Assembly: GCF_000383415.1 (NCBI RefSeq)
Contig: NZ_KB911261.1
Span: forward strand, 149,539 to 213,538
DNA length: 64,000 bases
Source: Hyphomicrobium zavarzinii ATCC 27496
GTDB taxonomy: Bacteria > Pseudomonadota > Alphaproteobacteria > Rhizobiales > Hyphomicrobiaceae
Reading direction: 5' to 3'
The first letter of the stretch is position 1; every line of letters begins with the position of its first letter. Below the pieces are notes generated by a model, which had not been told where the DNA came from, did no database searches, and was given only the letters and a program-made list of their open reading frames with translations. The translations under genes and the position numbers were made by a program. Positions 7,907 to 17,019 of the stretch are shown one piece after another.

Positions 7907-9436
7907 TTGAGACGGATTGTTCTCGTATCAAATCGGGTGATGGAGCTGCGCAAAGCCGCGCAAGCGGGCGGCGTCGCCGTTGCGCTTGCCGAACTTCTGC
8001 GCGAGCGGCCGGGCCTGTGGTTCGGATGGAATGGAAAGGTCTTCGAAGAGCACGACAGCACCGACATTCCCGAACTCCGGACCGCGAAATCCGCGGGACG
8101 CAGCGCGATTGCAACGCTTCCGCTGACGGCGGCGGAGCATCGCGACTACTATCTCGGATACTCGAATTCCGTCCTCTGGCCGGTATTTCATAACCGGCTG
8201 GATCTCGCGCAATTCGATGCCGGTTTCTACGCTCGATACATCGGTGTGAACGAGCGTTTCGCCCGCGCGCTCCGCCCCCTCATCCAGCCCGACGACATCA
8301 TCTGGATTCACGACTACCACCTCATTCCGCTTGCGGCAGAGCTGAGACGGGCGGGCGTGGACAATCCGATTGGATTCTATCTGCACATCCCCGTGCCGCC
8401 TTCGCAGACGTTTCTCGCCATTCCAGAGTATCGCGAGCTGGCACGCGCCCTCACCGCTTACGACCTCATCGGGTTGCAGACGCAGGCGGATGTCGCAAAC
8501 CTCATCCAGTTCCTGGAGGACAGCGTCTCGGGGCGCATCCTGCAGGATGGGCGCGTCAGTGCCTTCGACCATCGCCTCTCGATCAAGCGCTTTCCCGTCG
8601 GCATCGACGCGGACGTGTTTGCGGGTGGGGCGCCCGAGGAAAAGCTCGTGCAGGCGACCGAAGGCGCGGACCGCATCATCGGCGTGGACCGCCTCGACTA
8701 CTCGAAAGGCCTTCCCCAGAAATTCCGTGCGTTCGGACGCTTCCTCGAAAAGTATCCCGAGTACCAGCGCAAGGTCGTGCTCTCGCAGATCGCGCCGCCA
8801 ACGCGCGAGAGCGTGGAAGCCTACACCGACATCCGCCAGACGCTGGAAGCGCTGTCAGGCAAGATCAACGGCATGTTCGGCGAGCTCGACTGGGTGCCGA
8901 TCCACTACATCCATCGCTCCGCCCCGCGGGACAAGCTTCGAGACGTCTATCGCGGCTCGCGCATCGGATTCTTCACGCCGCTACGGGATGGCATGAACCT
9001 GGTATCCAAAGAATATGTGGCCTCACAGGACCCGGCCGATCCGGGCGTGCCAATACTGTCGCGCTTCGCAGGGGCGGCGGAGCAGCTCGTGGATGCTCTG
9101 ATCGTCAATCCCTACAACATCGAGGAGATCGCGGACGCGATCAAAACGGCCCTCGAAATGGACAAATCCGAGCGGATCGATCGCTACAACCGGCTGATGG
9201 CGGTGATCCGGGCTTACGACTCCGCCACGTGGTCATCGTCATTTCTCAACACGCTCGAAGCCACTGCACGCGAGCGGTCTCTGTCGTTCGCACCGTCCAA
9301 CGCCTCGATCCGCTCCTCCATGGACAAGCTCGCGAGAAGCTCGCGCCGCACGTCCCGGCCGCCGGGAGACAGCTTTCTGAAAACGCCTTCCAATCGCGAC
9401 AAATCGCACAAGACCCAACCGAGCAGACCGGAATGA
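7907..9436 (+). CDS. otsA: Alpha,alpha-trehalose-phosphate synthase (UDP-forming)
   Basis: A GT20 enzyme that joins UDP-glucose and glucose-6-phosphate to give trehalose-6-phosphate. Diagnostic motifs include RRIVLVSNRV at the N-terminus, WIHDYHLIPLA, the substrate-phosphate motif GVDRLDYSKGLP and RDGMNLVSKEYVA near the C-terminus. The start is TTG preceded by a GGAG site; no ATG gives the conserved N-terminus. The last 50 residues are Ser/Arg-rich and extend past the usual end. With otsB three genes on and GH15 before it, it forms a synthesis-and-turnover module for the compatible solute trehalose. Confidence 0.95.
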   Translation: MRRIVLVSNRVMELRKAAQAGGVAVALAELLRERPGLWFGWNGKVFEEHDSTDIPELRTAKSAGRSAIATLPLTAAEHRDYYLGYSNSVLWPVFHNRLDLAQFDAGFYARYIGVNERFARALRPLIQPDDIIWIHDYHLIPLAAELRRAGVDNPIGFYLHIPVPPSQTFLAIPEYRELARALTAYDLIGLQTQADVANLIQFLEDSVSGRILQDGRVSAFDHRLSIKRFPVGIDADVFAGGAPEEKLVQATEGADRIIGVDRLDYSKGLPQKFRAFGRFLEKYPEYQRKVVLSQIAPPTRESVEAYTDIRQTLEALSGKINGMFGELDWVPIHYIHRSAPRDKLRDVYRGSRIGFFTPLRDGMNLVSKEYVASQDPADPGVPILSRFAGAAEQLVDALIVNPYNIEEIADAIKTALEMDKSERIDRYNRLMAVIRAYDSATWSSSFLNTLEATARERSLSFAPSNASIRSSMDKLARSSRRTSRPPGDSFLKTPSNRDKSHKTQPSRPE

Positions 9437-9494
9437 CGCACGGCGCGTACAGAGGCGCAGTTAGGCCCGCAATCCAAAGGCGGAGATCGGCCTC

Positions 9495-10589
9495 ATGAAA
9501 GCTCTCTGCGTCGGCGGCGCCATGATCGACACGATCGCCATCATCGAGAGCTCCGCCATCGAGCGCATGGAGCTGCTCAATGCCGGCACCTCCTTCCTGC
9601 TGCTCGAAGAGGGGCGCAAGACGGAAGCACTCGAAGTCTCGACCCATTGCGGAGGCGGCGCGATCAACACGGCCGTGGCGCTGGCGCGCCTCGGCGTCAC
9701 GTGCTCGGTCTTGATCAAGCTCGGGGCGGATCTGCGCGCCGAGCAAATCCTGGCGCGTCTGGCCGATGAAGGCATATCCGTGTCATGGGTCTCACGCGAT
9801 TCGCGCGCGCCGACCGGCGCCTCCGTCCACGTCTCTTCCCACGACCGCAACGCGGCGGTTTTCACGTTCCGCGGCGCGAACACGCTGCTTGCCCCTCCCG
9901 ATCTTCACGACGGCGCGTTCGAAGTGGATCTCGTCTACATCGCAAACCTTTCAAATGAGGCGGCGACCTGCTTTCCGCTGATCGTGGAGAAGGCCAAGCG
10001 CGCCCGTGCGCTGGTGGCAGCCAATCCCGGCCTGCGCCAGCTTCATGCCCATGGCGACGCTTTCAAGGAGACGCTGCCGCATCTCGATATCCTCGCCCTT
10101 AACCGGCGCGAGGCGGAGGAAGTCCTGATCCTGCTCGACGCACCCAGGAGCGACGAGAGCGCGCCTCTGACCTATCCGACGAACGTGAGGCTTCCGCCGC
10201 TCGCCGAGTGCGGCCTCAAGCATGAAGGGCGCAGGATGAGTGTCCGCAACTTCCTTCGTGCGCTGATGGACCGCGGCGTCGGCTCGGTCGTGCTGACGGA
10301 CGGGCGCGATGGGGCCTTCGCGGCGTCCGGCGATCGCATGATCTATTGTCCGGCGCACGAGGCAGAGGTGGCGGGCACGGCGGGTGCCGGCGATGCGTTC
10401 GCGTCCACTTTCTCGGCGTATCTTGCAGACGGCGGAGACGCGGAAGCCGCGATCCGCGCCGCAACGATCAACGCCGCAGGCGTGCTGCAGCACGTCGATA
10501 CGCAAACGGGGCTGATGCGGCGTGCCGATCTCGAAAAATTCCTGAGCAGCAAGAAATCGATACCAAATGTGATAGGCTGGCCACTGTGA
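9495..10589 (+). CDS. PfkB-family carbohydrate kinase
   Basis: A 364-residue ribokinase-fold sugar kinase. It begins CVGGAMIDTIA, has the substrate-binding GGGAINTAVALARLG (about residues 53-67), and the PfkB signature around GTAGAGDAFASTFSAYL with the catalytic Asp. An insertion around residues 215-255 is unusual. It is embedded between otsA and otsB in the same direction, with short gaps, so its sugar substrate probably relates to trehalose breakdown products or glucose; this is inference. Possible alternatives are ribokinase, fructokinase or adenosine kinase activity. Confidence 0.88.
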   Translation: MKALCVGGAMIDTIAIIESSAIERMELLNAGTSFLLLEEGRKTEALEVSTHCGGGAINTAVALARLGVTCSVLIKLGADLRAEQILARLADEGISVSWVSRDSRAPTGASVHVSSHDRNAAVFTFRGANTLLAPPDLHDGAFEVDLVYIANLSNEAATCFPLIVEKAKRARALVAANPGLRQLHAHGDAFKETLPHLDILALNRREAEEVLILLDAPRSDESAPLTYPTNVRLPPLAECGLKHEGRRMSVRNFLRALMDRGVGSVVLTDGRDGAFAASGDRMIYCPAHEAEVAGTAGAGDAFASTFSAYLADGGDAEAAIRAATINAAGVLQHVDTQTGLMRRADLEKFLSSKKSIPNVIGWPL

Positions 10590-10693
10590 ACCTGCCGATG
10601 GCCATATCAACGTCATGTTCCAAAGAGAAGAGGCTCGCACGGATGTCCGGAGCGGCATCCTTCTGACACGCTGAACGAGGTTAGAAGAGAACG

Positions 10694-11509
10694 ATGGTAG
10701 CGGAGAAAATACCGCCCTTGCGGCCGCGTCTCAGCACGTGCACGAACTCCATCCTCGCCAATCCCGGTGCATTTGCGCTGTTTCTCGATGTGGACGGGAC
10801 TTTGCTCGAGCTTGCCGCGACTCCAAGAAGCGTGCGCGTGCCGGATGGGCTCAGCGACCTTCTCGGGCAGCTCACCGGGCGCCTGGACGGCGCGGTGGCG
10901 ATCATTTCGGGCCGCCTGATCTCGGAGATAGACCAGATCCTTTCGCCGCTGAAGCTCACGGCGTCCGGCGTACACGGGGCGGAGCTGCGCAAGGCGCCCG
11001 ATCGCGACATCGAGCGGGTGACACCGGTTCTTCCGCTGGAGATCGTCGAAGAGATGCGCCGGCTCGCGGCGCGCATTCCCGGCGTGATCGCAGAGCCGAA
11101 GGGACCTGGCCTCGCCATCCATTATCGTCTCGCCCCTCATGCGGAGGCCGACATTCTCGCGGTGATCGAGGATTTTCTCGACCGGCACGCCGGCGCGTTC
11201 GAGCTTCTGCCCGGAAAGCGGCTCTACGAAATCATCCCGTCCGGTCTTTCGAAGGGAACCGCGCTTGCGGCCCTTGCGTCGCTGCCAGCCTTCCGTGGCC
11301 GCGTTCCCATCATGATCGGAGACGATATCGGCGACGAAACGGCTTTCGCGGCCGCCGAGGGCATGAAAGGCTTTGGGCTGCGTGTCGCCGGCGAGCATTA
11401 CCACGAGGAGATGGCGGACTTCTCCGGTCCCCGTTCGGTGCTCACGTGGCTGGAACGGATTGCAGGGGCTACGCAGCACCCTGCGGAGCGAGCCCGCTCC
11501 CTCTTTTGA
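10694..11509 (+). CDS. otsB: Trehalose-6-phosphate phosphatase
   Basis: A HAD-superfamily phosphatase completing trehalose synthesis. Motif I is FLDVDGTLLEL (nucleophile and acid Asp), motif II lies near AIISGRLI, and motif IV is GDDIGDETAF. The length of 271 residues is normal for OtsB. It is the last gene of the trehalose block and is followed by a strong terminator. An AGAAGAG ribosome site precedes the ATG. Confidence 0.95.
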   Translation: MVAEKIPPLRPRLSTCTNSILANPGAFALFLDVDGTLLELAATPRSVRVPDGLSDLLGQLTGRLDGAVAIISGRLISEIDQILSPLKLTASGVHGAELRKAPDRDIERVTPVLPLEIVEEMRRLAARIPGVIAEPKGPGLAIHYRLAPHAEADILAVIEDFLDRHAGAFELLPGKRLYEIIPSGLSKGTALAALASLPAFRGRVPIMIGDDIGDETAFAAAEGMKGFGLRVAGEHYHEEMADFSGPRSVLTWLERIAGATQHPAERARSLF

Positions 11510-11544
11510 GGTAGGCGCTCCCGCAACGTCGTGCCGCTACGAGA

Positions 11545-11577
11545 AAGGGCCTGTTCCGATTTCTCGGACAGACCCTT
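11545..11577. terminator. Terminator hairpin after otsB
   Basis: AAGGGCCTGTTCCGA pairs with TCGGACAGACCCTT (one G-T wobble, one unpaired base or mismatch) around a TTTC loop. It lies between the convergent otsB and the His-rich small protein gene. Confidence 0.75.
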
Positions 11578-11600
11578 CCTCCGGTCACGCCACTAAATTC

Positions 11601-11906
11601 TTAATGGCGGTGATGACGTCTGTAATGGCGGTGATGCTTGTAGCGCGGGCCGATGTAGAGCGAGACGCCCGGGCGATATCCGTAATATCCGTAGCCCCGA
11701 TTGGCGGCGCCGCCGTGACACCACTTGCGGCCGTGGCGGCGATGGCAATGGCGATAGGGACGCCAGTCGACCTGCTGAAGATCGGAGCGCTGAATATCGG
11801 CTGCTTTCTGGATCGGCCCTACGGGTGCTGCGTTCGCGGACGCGCCTCCCAGATGAAGCGAAGCTGCGGCCAACACCGCCGCGAGGATCGTCGCCTTGTA
11901 AGTCAT
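11601..11906 (-). CDS. Small secreted His/Arg/Tyr-rich protein
   Basis: A 101-residue protein with a signal peptide (cleavage near ANA-AP) followed by an extremely basic His-rich mature part: HCHRRHGRKWCHGG in the middle and a run ending YKHHRHYRRHHRH. Two Cys flank the first His cluster. It is probably exported to the periplasm and could bind divalent metal, but no family with a known role is recognised; similar small proteins are frequent in Hyphomicrobiales. It stands alone, converging on otsB. Confidence 0.75.
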   Translation of the reverse strand: MTYKATILAAVLAAASLHLGGASANAAPVGPIQKAADIQRSDLQQVDWRPYRHCHRRHGRKWCHGGAANRGYGYYGYRPGVSLYIGPRYKHHRHYRRHHRH

Positions 11907-12099
11907 TGCGTGTGGTCTCCACTATGATCTTGCGTGATCTGCGGGGTTAACGCCCGGCGGCACGCAGGGTTCCCACGCGACGCCTACGGAGGGGTCTGCG
12001 CGGCCTTGCACGCTTCTGAGCAAAAGCCCCTTGGCGTCAGCATTTCTGGGGATGCGACCCAGGCGACATTGACCCGCCTCATTGCTGCTTTTAGAACGC

Positions 12100-12957
12100 A
12101 TGCATAAGCAATCAATGTCGCCGTATGGGGTGTCGATCCGGGGGAGCAGGAGACCGTTGAGGGGTTTCGTTCTGACAACGTGCCTGGGGCTGGCTGTCGC
12201 GTCGGCAGCATTGAGCGCGCGCGCGGGCGAGACGCCGAAGGCCGCCGACCCCGAGTTCCGCCTGCTCGTACTCGGCGGACACACGGTGCGCTGGAACGTG
12301 CCGGCGGCAGGTCTACCCGCGACGATCACCTACGCTTTCCTCACGGAGCCGGCGAGCTTCCCCGGCGCGCGCAACTGCGATGCGATGCTGGCACCGGACG
12401 CCGCCCTCAAGCGCTCACACGTCTCTCTCGAGGATTTTCGCCGTGAGGTTCGCGCCGCGTTCTCCCAGTGGGAGCAGGCGGCGAACATCGTCTTCAAGGA
12501 GGTGTCTTCCGCACACGACGCCGGAATCCTGATCGGGGCGGACGCCAAGTCCCGCGGACGCGCGTTCACGAACGTGGCGCTGCACCAAGGTCTCGCGCGC
12601 GCGGAAGTCAAGAGTGGCCCGGACAACATCCGCCAGTCGCTGATCTGTCTCAATCCCGATCAGCCCTGGAAGATCGGCTTCGACGGTAATCTCAACGTCT
12701 ACGATCTGCGCTTCACGGTGACCCACGAGATCGGCCACGCCATCGGCCTCGATCATCCGAGCCCCGAGGGACAACTTATGTCGTTCCGCTACGTCGAGAA
12801 GTCGCGCACGCTGCAGCCGGGCGACGTCGCTGGCGCGGTCGCGCTCTACGGACGCAAGGGCATGGATGCGCCCGCGATGCCCGCCAAAGCACCATCGCCC
12901 TCGCCTGCCCCTTCCGGCGACCGCGCGTTCGGCCTCGGCGCCAACGAGAGCCGTTAA
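12100..12957 (+). CDS. Matrixin-type zinc metalloprotease, secreted
   Basis: A 285-residue protein with an N-terminal hydrophobic export segment after a basic stretch (GFVLTTCLGLAVASAAL, cleavage near ARA-GE). The zinc site HEIGHAIGLDH (His209, Glu210, His213, His219) followed by the Met-turn (Met227 in LMSFRY) is diagnostic of metzincins such as peptidase family M10A. The C-terminus is a Pro/Ala-rich tail. Target unknown. The start is uncertain: a TTG at 12082 and an ATG at 12115 are also in frame, and no strong ribosome site singles one out. Confidence 0.85.
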   Translation: MHKQSMSPYGVSIRGSRRPLRGFVLTTCLGLAVASAALSARAGETPKAADPEFRLLVLGGHTVRWNVPAAGLPATITYAFLTEPASFPGARNCDAMLAPDAALKRSHVSLEDFRREVRAAFSQWEQAANIVFKEVSSAHDAGILIGADAKSRGRAFTNVALHQGLARAEVKSGPDNIRQSLICLNPDQPWKIGFDGNLNVYDLRFTVTHEIGHAIGLDHPSPEGQLMSFRYVEKSRTLQPGDVAGAVALYGRKGMDAPAMPAKAPSPSPAPSGDRAFGLGANESR

Positions 12958-13084
12958 CCGCCCTCCAGCTTCTCGAAGTGCTCCCTTCGTCCGGAACCAT
13001 CGGGCGCGACGAGCCGTTGCTTTCACCAGATGCGCGCTGCGAACGCACGCGCGCCTGCAGCAATCGGAACGCGGAGGTCACATC

Positions 13085-13537
13085 ATGCTCAGAAGATTGA
13101 CGCTCGGCGTTGCGGCCGTCTCGCTTATGACGGCTGGAACGCTCGGCGCGGCCCAGGCGCAGCAGAAGGCTCCGCGTCCCGAGACCCAGCGCAACGAAGA
13201 GAGCAAGATCGTTCCAGGCCCGCTTCCTGGCGCGCGCACGTCCAGCGACTGGCGCGCTGGCAAGCTGATCGGCGTCACCATGACCAACACGCTCGGCGAG
13301 TCCGTCGGCAAGGTGGACGACATCGTGATCGACAGCGACGGGAAGGTGGTGGCGGTTCTCGTGCGCGTGGGCGGCTTCCTCGGCCTCGGCGAGACCAGCG
13401 TTGCCATCGGCCTGCGAAACCTCGTGATCAGCCAATCCGATCCGGATCACTTGGAGGTCAAAACCTCTCTCTCGCGCGACGCCATCGAGCAAGCGGCGAG
13501 CCTGAGCAAACAGGACGGCACACCGGTCACGCCTTGA
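13085..13537 (+). CDS. Secreted PRC-barrel domain protein
   Basis: A 150-residue protein with a signal peptide (MLRRLTLGVAAVSLMTAG, cleavage near AQA-QQ) and one PRC-barrel domain (residues 50-130: WRAGKLIGVTM, VDDIVIDSDGKV, VRVGGFLGLGE). The core closely parallels the protein at 1962-2480 but lacks its long proline-rich linker, so the two are paralogues. A GGAGGT ribosome site lies 6 bases upstream of the ATG. Role unknown; an envelope function is likely. Confidence 0.87.
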   Translation: MLRRLTLGVAAVSLMTAGTLGAAQAQQKAPRPETQRNEESKIVPGPLPGARTSSDWRAGKLIGVTMTNTLGESVGKVDDIVIDSDGKVVAVLVRVGGFLGLGETSVAIGLRNLVISQSDPDHLEVKTSLSRDAIEQAASLSKQDGTPVTP

Positions 13538-13569
13538 GCCAAGTCATGACGTGACCGCCCCGCAGCCGA

Positions 13570-14964
13570 CTACTTCCCAAGCGGCATGTTGAGCTGAAGC
13601 CGTCCGGACCAAGTATCCGCTGCTGATTGCGCGCCGGTCTCGACGCCGCCCGTGGCCTGCACGTTGACGCTATCCTTCATGCCGACCGCCACACCCGCTT
13701 CAGCCTTCCATTGCATCTCCGGCACCTGAGAGCTCATGCTTCCGGGGCCGATCTTGGAGAGATCGTCGAACGCGAGAAAGCCTCCAGCAGCAAGACGCGG
13801 CTCGATATAAGTTTCACTGTCGAGGCTGAACCTGCGCTTCACCTCGGGGAGCACATCGAGACGGCCGGTTCCGGACGGCGTGGGCGTAGCCGTCTCCCCC
13901 ATGGCGAGACCGTCGACCATGGGCGTGTCCTGCACATAGCTCAGACCGACGCTCGGCGCGACCGTCCAGCCGCCGACCTGCCGCGATCCGCGCAGCGTGC
14001 CACGCAGGAGCTTGCGATCGGCAGGTGCCATATCCAGCATCACGCCACGCGCTGCATTCTCCGCGACGCCCCAAGCCGCACGCCCGTCGAACACGACGCC
14101 TGGGCCGAAGCGGACGCTCATGTAAGGCCCCGCCATCCAGCCGTTTGCGGAGATCTGGTCGCCATAGCGGCTGCTTTCTCCCGCCTGATCGAACTGAGCG
14201 AGAGCGCCGAGCATAATGTCCGGACCCAGCATGTATTTGCTGCCGAAGTACATCACGCTGAAATTTCCATCGCCGGGCTTCGCGTTGGCATCGACCGTAT
14301 CGTAGGTCAGATAGCGGCCTTCGAACCAGAAATCGAGGATGCCCGGATCCTTCTTGCCGCCGAGCTTCATGGCCGCCGCCAGCTCGGACATGCTGATCGA
14401 CGCGGTTACGTCACGGGGGGCTTCCGACGATTGCACCGCCGAGTCGAGCGGCTTCGGCTCGGCGGGCGCGCGATCGATGCGAATGCGATCCGGATCCTTG
14501 CTCGTCAGGAACGATTTGCGCCGCTCCAGAAGACTGCGCTCCACGTTGAGCTTGGCGACGGACGCGCACGTCACAGCGAGCGTCGCGTCGGCGGCGCCGT
14601 TCGCGTCGAGATAAAAGCCATAGGTCGCGGATGCGGGGGCGACGAACATCAGCGTCGAGGCACGTCCCGCGTGCAGCGTGCGCAACGCGCCGCCTCCGCT
14701 CGAGACCGCGAGCCTCGCGGTTCCGCGCGTCGAAAGATCGAGGCTCAAGGTTTCGCCTTCCGAGAGGGCTGCCTCGCGAAGCGCGCTTGCTCCGCCCGAG
14801 ACCCTGACATTGAGGGCGCCGCCGTTTGCGGCATCACACCCTGCGCTTGCATTGGCGGAGGCCGATCCGGCCGCTGCCGCCTGCATACCCAACGTTGTCA
14901 AACTCAACACAACGCCACGTACTACCGCCCTCGACAAAGAGCGGGCCTGAACGATTTGCTGCAT
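13570..14964 (-). CDS. Autotransporter-like outer membrane beta-barrel protein
   Basis: A 464-residue protein with a signal peptide ending around ASA-NA. Residues 40-150 are a Ser/Gly/Ala-rich domain with two Cys (GCDAAN, VTCAS), followed by a charged linker (RIRIDRAPAEPKP) and a C-terminal region of about 250 residues made of alternating strands with frequent aromatic and Gly residues (GPYMSVRFGPGVVFDGRAAWG, GWTVAPSVGLSYVQD), ending QLNMPLGK. This fits an autotransporter-type barrel, but there is no long passenger. The start follows a GAGGTACG ribosome site. Function unknown. Confidence 0.75.
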   Translation of the reverse strand: MQQIVQARSLSRAVVRGVVLSLTTLGMQAAAAGSASANASAGCDAANGGALNVRVSGGASALREAALSEGETLSLDLSTRGTARLAVSSGGGALRTLHAGRASTLMFVAPASATYGFYLDANGAADATLAVTCASVAKLNVERSLLERRKSFLTSKDPDRIRIDRAPAEPKPLDSAVQSSEAPRDVTASISMSELAAAMKLGGKKDPGILDFWFEGRYLTYDTVDANAKPGDGNFSVMYFGSKYMLGPDIMLGALAQFDQAGESSRYGDQISANGWMAGPYMSVRFGPGVVFDGRAAWGVAENAARGVMLDMAPADRKLLRGTLRGSRQVGGWTVAPSVGLSYVQDTPMVDGLAMGETATPTPSGTGRLDVLPEVKRRFSLDSETYIEPRLAAGGFLAFDDLSKIGPGSMSSQVPEMQWKAEAGVAVGMKDSVNVQATGGVETGAQSAADTWSGRLQLNMPLGK

Positions 14965-15139
14965 CGTTCGCGTACCTCTTTCTGTTCCAGATTTTTGTTT
15001 TCTATCAATGGGATTTATGTCCCTGAAAATGGACCAAAGCATGACCCTCCGTCCAATTTCGCGCTCCTGACAGCGTTCCTTCAGCGCGGGCGGAAGAAAA
15101 TTTTTGCTTTCTCCGCGATCTTTCCCTGGTGATCGGCGT

Positions 15140-16273
15140 TTGATCATCACGACCAGTCATCGTGACAGTCAGGGGCCTCCGGCGTGGCGAGCCGCAGGCC
15201 CTTCCCTTGTGCCTCAATGGATCGCGAAATTGCCCGTCATCACAGAACACGGCGCGAAGGTGCTCCCGAGCGTGGAGATCGACAGCTATAACCTCGAGAT
15301 CCGCGACGAGGAGGGCTTCGTCGGCGATCGCGCCAGCCACGGCGCATTCAAGAGCATCATCGAGGAGTGGCGCGAACCCTTGCGCAAGCTCGGCGCCGAT
15401 CCACTCGGCGACGTGCCGATCGAGGATGTGAGCAAGAAGCAACTCGATGCCCTGCTCGCCGACGGAGATCCGGAAGCCGGCGGACTGGTCCACAGCGCGA
15501 TCGAGGCGTTTGCTAAAGAGCTGGATCACGTGATCCGCCGCTTCCTGAAGAGCGCGAGCTGGCGCGATACGGAAGCGATCGTGATCGGCGGAGGCTTCCG
15601 AAAGAGCCGTGTTGGAGAGCTCGCGATCGGACGAACTGCCGTGCTCCTCAAGGCAGGCGGCATCGACATCGATCTCAACCTCATTCGCAACCATCCGGAC
15701 GAAGCGGGCCTAATCGGCGCGGCGCACCTCATGCCCTCCTGGACGCTCGAAGGCTTCGACGGCATCCTCGCGGTCGACATCGGCGGCACGAACATCCGCG
15801 CCGGTGTCGTGGAGCTCAACCTCAAGAAATCCTCGAAGCTCGAGAAGGCGAAGGTGTGGAAATCCGAGCTCTGGCGCCACGGCGACGAGAAGACGAAGCG
15901 CGACGAGGCGGTGGACCGCCTCATCGACATGCTCAAGGATCTCATCAAGGCTGCCAGCAAGGCGAAGATCAACCTGGCACCTGTGATCGGCATCGGATGC
16001 CCAGGGCTCATCCGGCCGGACGGCTCGATCGAAACCGGCGCTCAAAATCTACCGGGCAACTGGGAGACGAAAAGCTTCAATCTTCCCGCTTGCCTCAAGG
16101 AAGCCATTCCGGAGATCGGGAAGCACGAGACGGCCGTGGTGATGCACAACGATGCCGTCGTGCAGGGGTTGAGCGAGCTTCCGGTGATGCGCACCTACGA
16201 TCACTGGGGCGCGCTGACGATCGGCACGGGGCTCGGCAACGTGCGCTTCACGACGCGCCATGATCGCAGCTAG
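15140..16273 (+). CDS. ROK-family sugar kinase-like protein with permuted domain order
   Basis: A 377-residue protein carrying all main ROK (bacterial glucokinase/repressor family) motifs, but in rotated order. GGGFRKS (150-156) and DEAGLIGAA (187-195), which normally close a ROK protein, come first. The ATP-phosphate motif AVDIGGTN (211-218), GIGCPG (284-289), HNDA (336-339, counterpart of ENDAN) and GTGLGN (362-367), which normally form the N-terminal two thirds, come second, and the protein stops just after the last. This looks like a circular permutation. Start TTG is chosen from memory of similar N-termini (ITTSxRDSQGPPAWR) and is not certain. Substrate unknown. Confidence 0.8.
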   Translation: MIITTSHRDSQGPPAWRAAGPSLVPQWIAKLPVITEHGAKVLPSVEIDSYNLEIRDEEGFVGDRASHGAFKSIIEEWREPLRKLGADPLGDVPIEDVSKKQLDALLADGDPEAGGLVHSAIEAFAKELDHVIRRFLKSASWRDTEAIVIGGGFRKSRVGELAIGRTAVLLKAGGIDIDLNLIRNHPDEAGLIGAAHLMPSWTLEGFDGILAVDIGGTNIRAGVVELNLKKSSKLEKAKVWKSELWRHGDEKTKRDEAVDRLIDMLKDLIKAASKAKINLAPVIGIGCPGLIRPDGSIETGAQNLPGNWETKSFNLPACLKEAIPEIGKHETAVVMHNDAVVQGLSELPVMRTYDHWGALTIGTGLGNVRFTTRHDRS

Positions 16274-16300
16274 CGACGTTCAATCGTTTCGTTCGAAAAT

Positions 16301-16323
16301 AGCCGGGCGCGCTGCGCCCGGCT
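16301..16323. terminator. Hairpin between convergent genes
   Basis: AGCCGGGCGC and GCGCCCGGCT form a perfect 10-bp stem with a 3-base loop between the ROK gene and the convergent DUF892 gene. There is only a short T-run on either side. Confidence 0.65.
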
Positions 16324-16345
16324 TTGGCTCGAAAGGCTGGGTTCT

Positions 16346-16843
16346 TCAAGCAGCCTGCTCGGCGTCCTTGTTGACGGAGCCGCGTGCGATCTCAGTCAAC
16401 AGCGTGTCGGCGTGGTGCTCCTCCTTGAGATTCTCGGCCAGAAGCTTGGCGGCTTCAGTATAGCCGAGATCTTTCGCCCACTCGACGAGGGTGCCATAGC
16501 GGCAGATCTCGTAGTGCTCGACGGCCTGCGCAGAGCTGATGATGCCGGCGTCGAGCACGCGCTCGTCGTCGATCTCATCCATGTGCTCCTTAGCCTCGCC
16601 GATGATGCCCTCGATGGCGTCGCATTTCTTGCCGCGCGCCGGCACTTTGATCAGCTTGAACACCTTCTCGAGGCGATCAACCTGCCCTTCCGTCTCCTTC
16701 TGATGCGCTTCGAGCGCCTTCTTGAGGTCGGCGTTGTCTGCCTTGCTCACCATTCCGGGCAGGGCCTTCAGAATCTGCTTTTCGGCGTAATAGATATCCT
16801 TGAGGGTCGCTACGAAGAGATCCTCCATCGTTTTTACTGACAT
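16346..16843 (-). CDS. Ferritin-like DUF892 protein (YciE/YciF type)
   Basis: A 165-residue all-helical protein beginning TMEDLFVATLKDIYYAEKQI, the hallmark of the DUF892 ferritin-like family. The carboxylate and His ligands of a di-iron site are plausible in YAEKQI, HQKETEGQ, VEHYE and EEHHAD. Family members are stress-induced in enterobacteria, with unclear biochemistry. The ATG is set by GGAG six bases upstream. A second, more diverged DUF892 gene is divergent to it, 177 bases away. Confidence 0.9.
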   Translation of the reverse strand: MSVKTMEDLFVATLKDIYYAEKQILKALPGMVSKADNADLKKALEAHQKETEGQVDRLEKVFKLIKVPARGKKCDAIEGIIGEAKEHMDEIDDERVLDAGIISSAQAVEHYEICRYGTLVEWAKDLGYTEAAKLLAENLKEEHHADTLLTEIARGSVNKDAEQAA

Positions 16844-17019
16844 GCTTGGCTCCATTTGCTCGCGGGGTTGTATTGGACTGCTCAACACGCGAGATCATCG
16901 TCTGTTCCCGCTTACCCCAACCGAAAAACAAGGGCCGGCCGCTCGCGGCAGAGGAACCTCTCCCCTCGCTGTTGCGTTACCTCCATCGTGCGATGCAATA
17001 GCGAGACAGCGAGCCCAAC

